Below, piece after piece: positions 13,264 to 13,330 of a stretch of 13,330 nucleotides of DNA (position 1 is the stretch's first letter; each line of letters starts with the position of its first letter). The position numbers were made by a program, and so were the translations under genes. Under the pieces are notes generated by a model. That model worked only from the letters and a program-made list of their open reading frames with translations, was not told the DNA's origin and ran no database searches. Location of the stretch: contig JAISWM010000017.1 in NCBI GenBank assembly GCA_031270785.1, forward strand, positions 1 through 13,330, given 5' to 3'. Source of the stretch: Oscillospiraceae bacterium. Lineage in GTDB: Bacteria; Bacillota; Clostridia; Oscillospirales; Acutalibacteraceae.

Positions 13264-13330
13264 GTTGGATGATTGTATGATGTTTAATAAATATTGCTGT
13301 TTCACAAAATGATTTTCAATATCGTTTTGC

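Noticed and set aside
13114..13305. 63-codon minus-strand ORF
   Set aside because: Mostly the B-type repeat, with no ribosome binding site.

Overview
The window looks like a piece of a low-GC, Firmicutes/Clostridia-type genome from a host-associated bacterium. The evidence is the DUF1934-argS gene pair, the NifS plus NifU-type IscU pair, purine-rich Shine-Dalgarno sites, frequent TTG/GTG starts, and TGA used as a normal stop. Coding density is low. Gene remnants and intergenic repeats are frequent, as in recently host-restricted genomes. Two genes and one pseudogene encode eukaryote-like signalling proteins behind Sec-type signal peptides: a Rab-like GTPase, a decayed Rab-like paralogue and a PPP-type Ser/Thr phosphatase. 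I infer a symbiont or pathogen of a eukaryote, plausibly a protist. The species cannot be named from the sequence.

Layout. 1-557 is a tandem array of about 96-97 bp units. 599-2726 holds a DUF1934 gene followed by argS. 2914-4032 (minus) is a secreted PPP phosphatase whose promoter and leader region is duplicated in tandem (about 4012-4433). 4489-6266 holds the iron-sulfur cluster genes nifS and iscU/nifU, split by a palindromic repeat. 6411-6893 (minus) is a broken secreted Rab-like GTPase. 6894-7502 is repeat-rich and contains a near-consensus minus-strand promoter with no gene. 7503-8333 is a YfiH/PgeF-family gene and 8678-9145 a small lipoprotein. 9153-9401 is a repeat element split by a 141 bp MITE-like insertion. 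9502-10287 is a GrpB-family gene that seems to be cut short at a transposase remnant. 10659-11117 is dUTPase. 11298-11990 (minus) is the intact secreted Rab-like GTPase ending in Cys-X-Cys. 12563-13090 (minus) is 3-methyladenine DNA glycosylase.

All intergenic regions carry related palindromic repeats with a GC-rich central hairpin. I sort them into three arm types. A has ends like TATAGYAAAAACC, B has ends like TATAGCTGTT, and C has ends like TTAGTTGGTAAT and AAAATAGTTGAAA. Hybrid elements combine arms of different types. These repeats tend to sit exactly at the 3' ends of genes. They start right after the argS and dut stop codons and supply the stop codons of nifS, mpg and the GTPase pseudogene.

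The housekeeping genes cover tRNA charging, Fe-S assembly, nucleotide-pool cleaning, base-excision repair and probably cell-wall or purine quality control. The most interesting content is the signal-peptide-bearing GTPase/phosphatase set, which may act on host vesicle traffic or host phosphoproteins, together with the modular repeat family.
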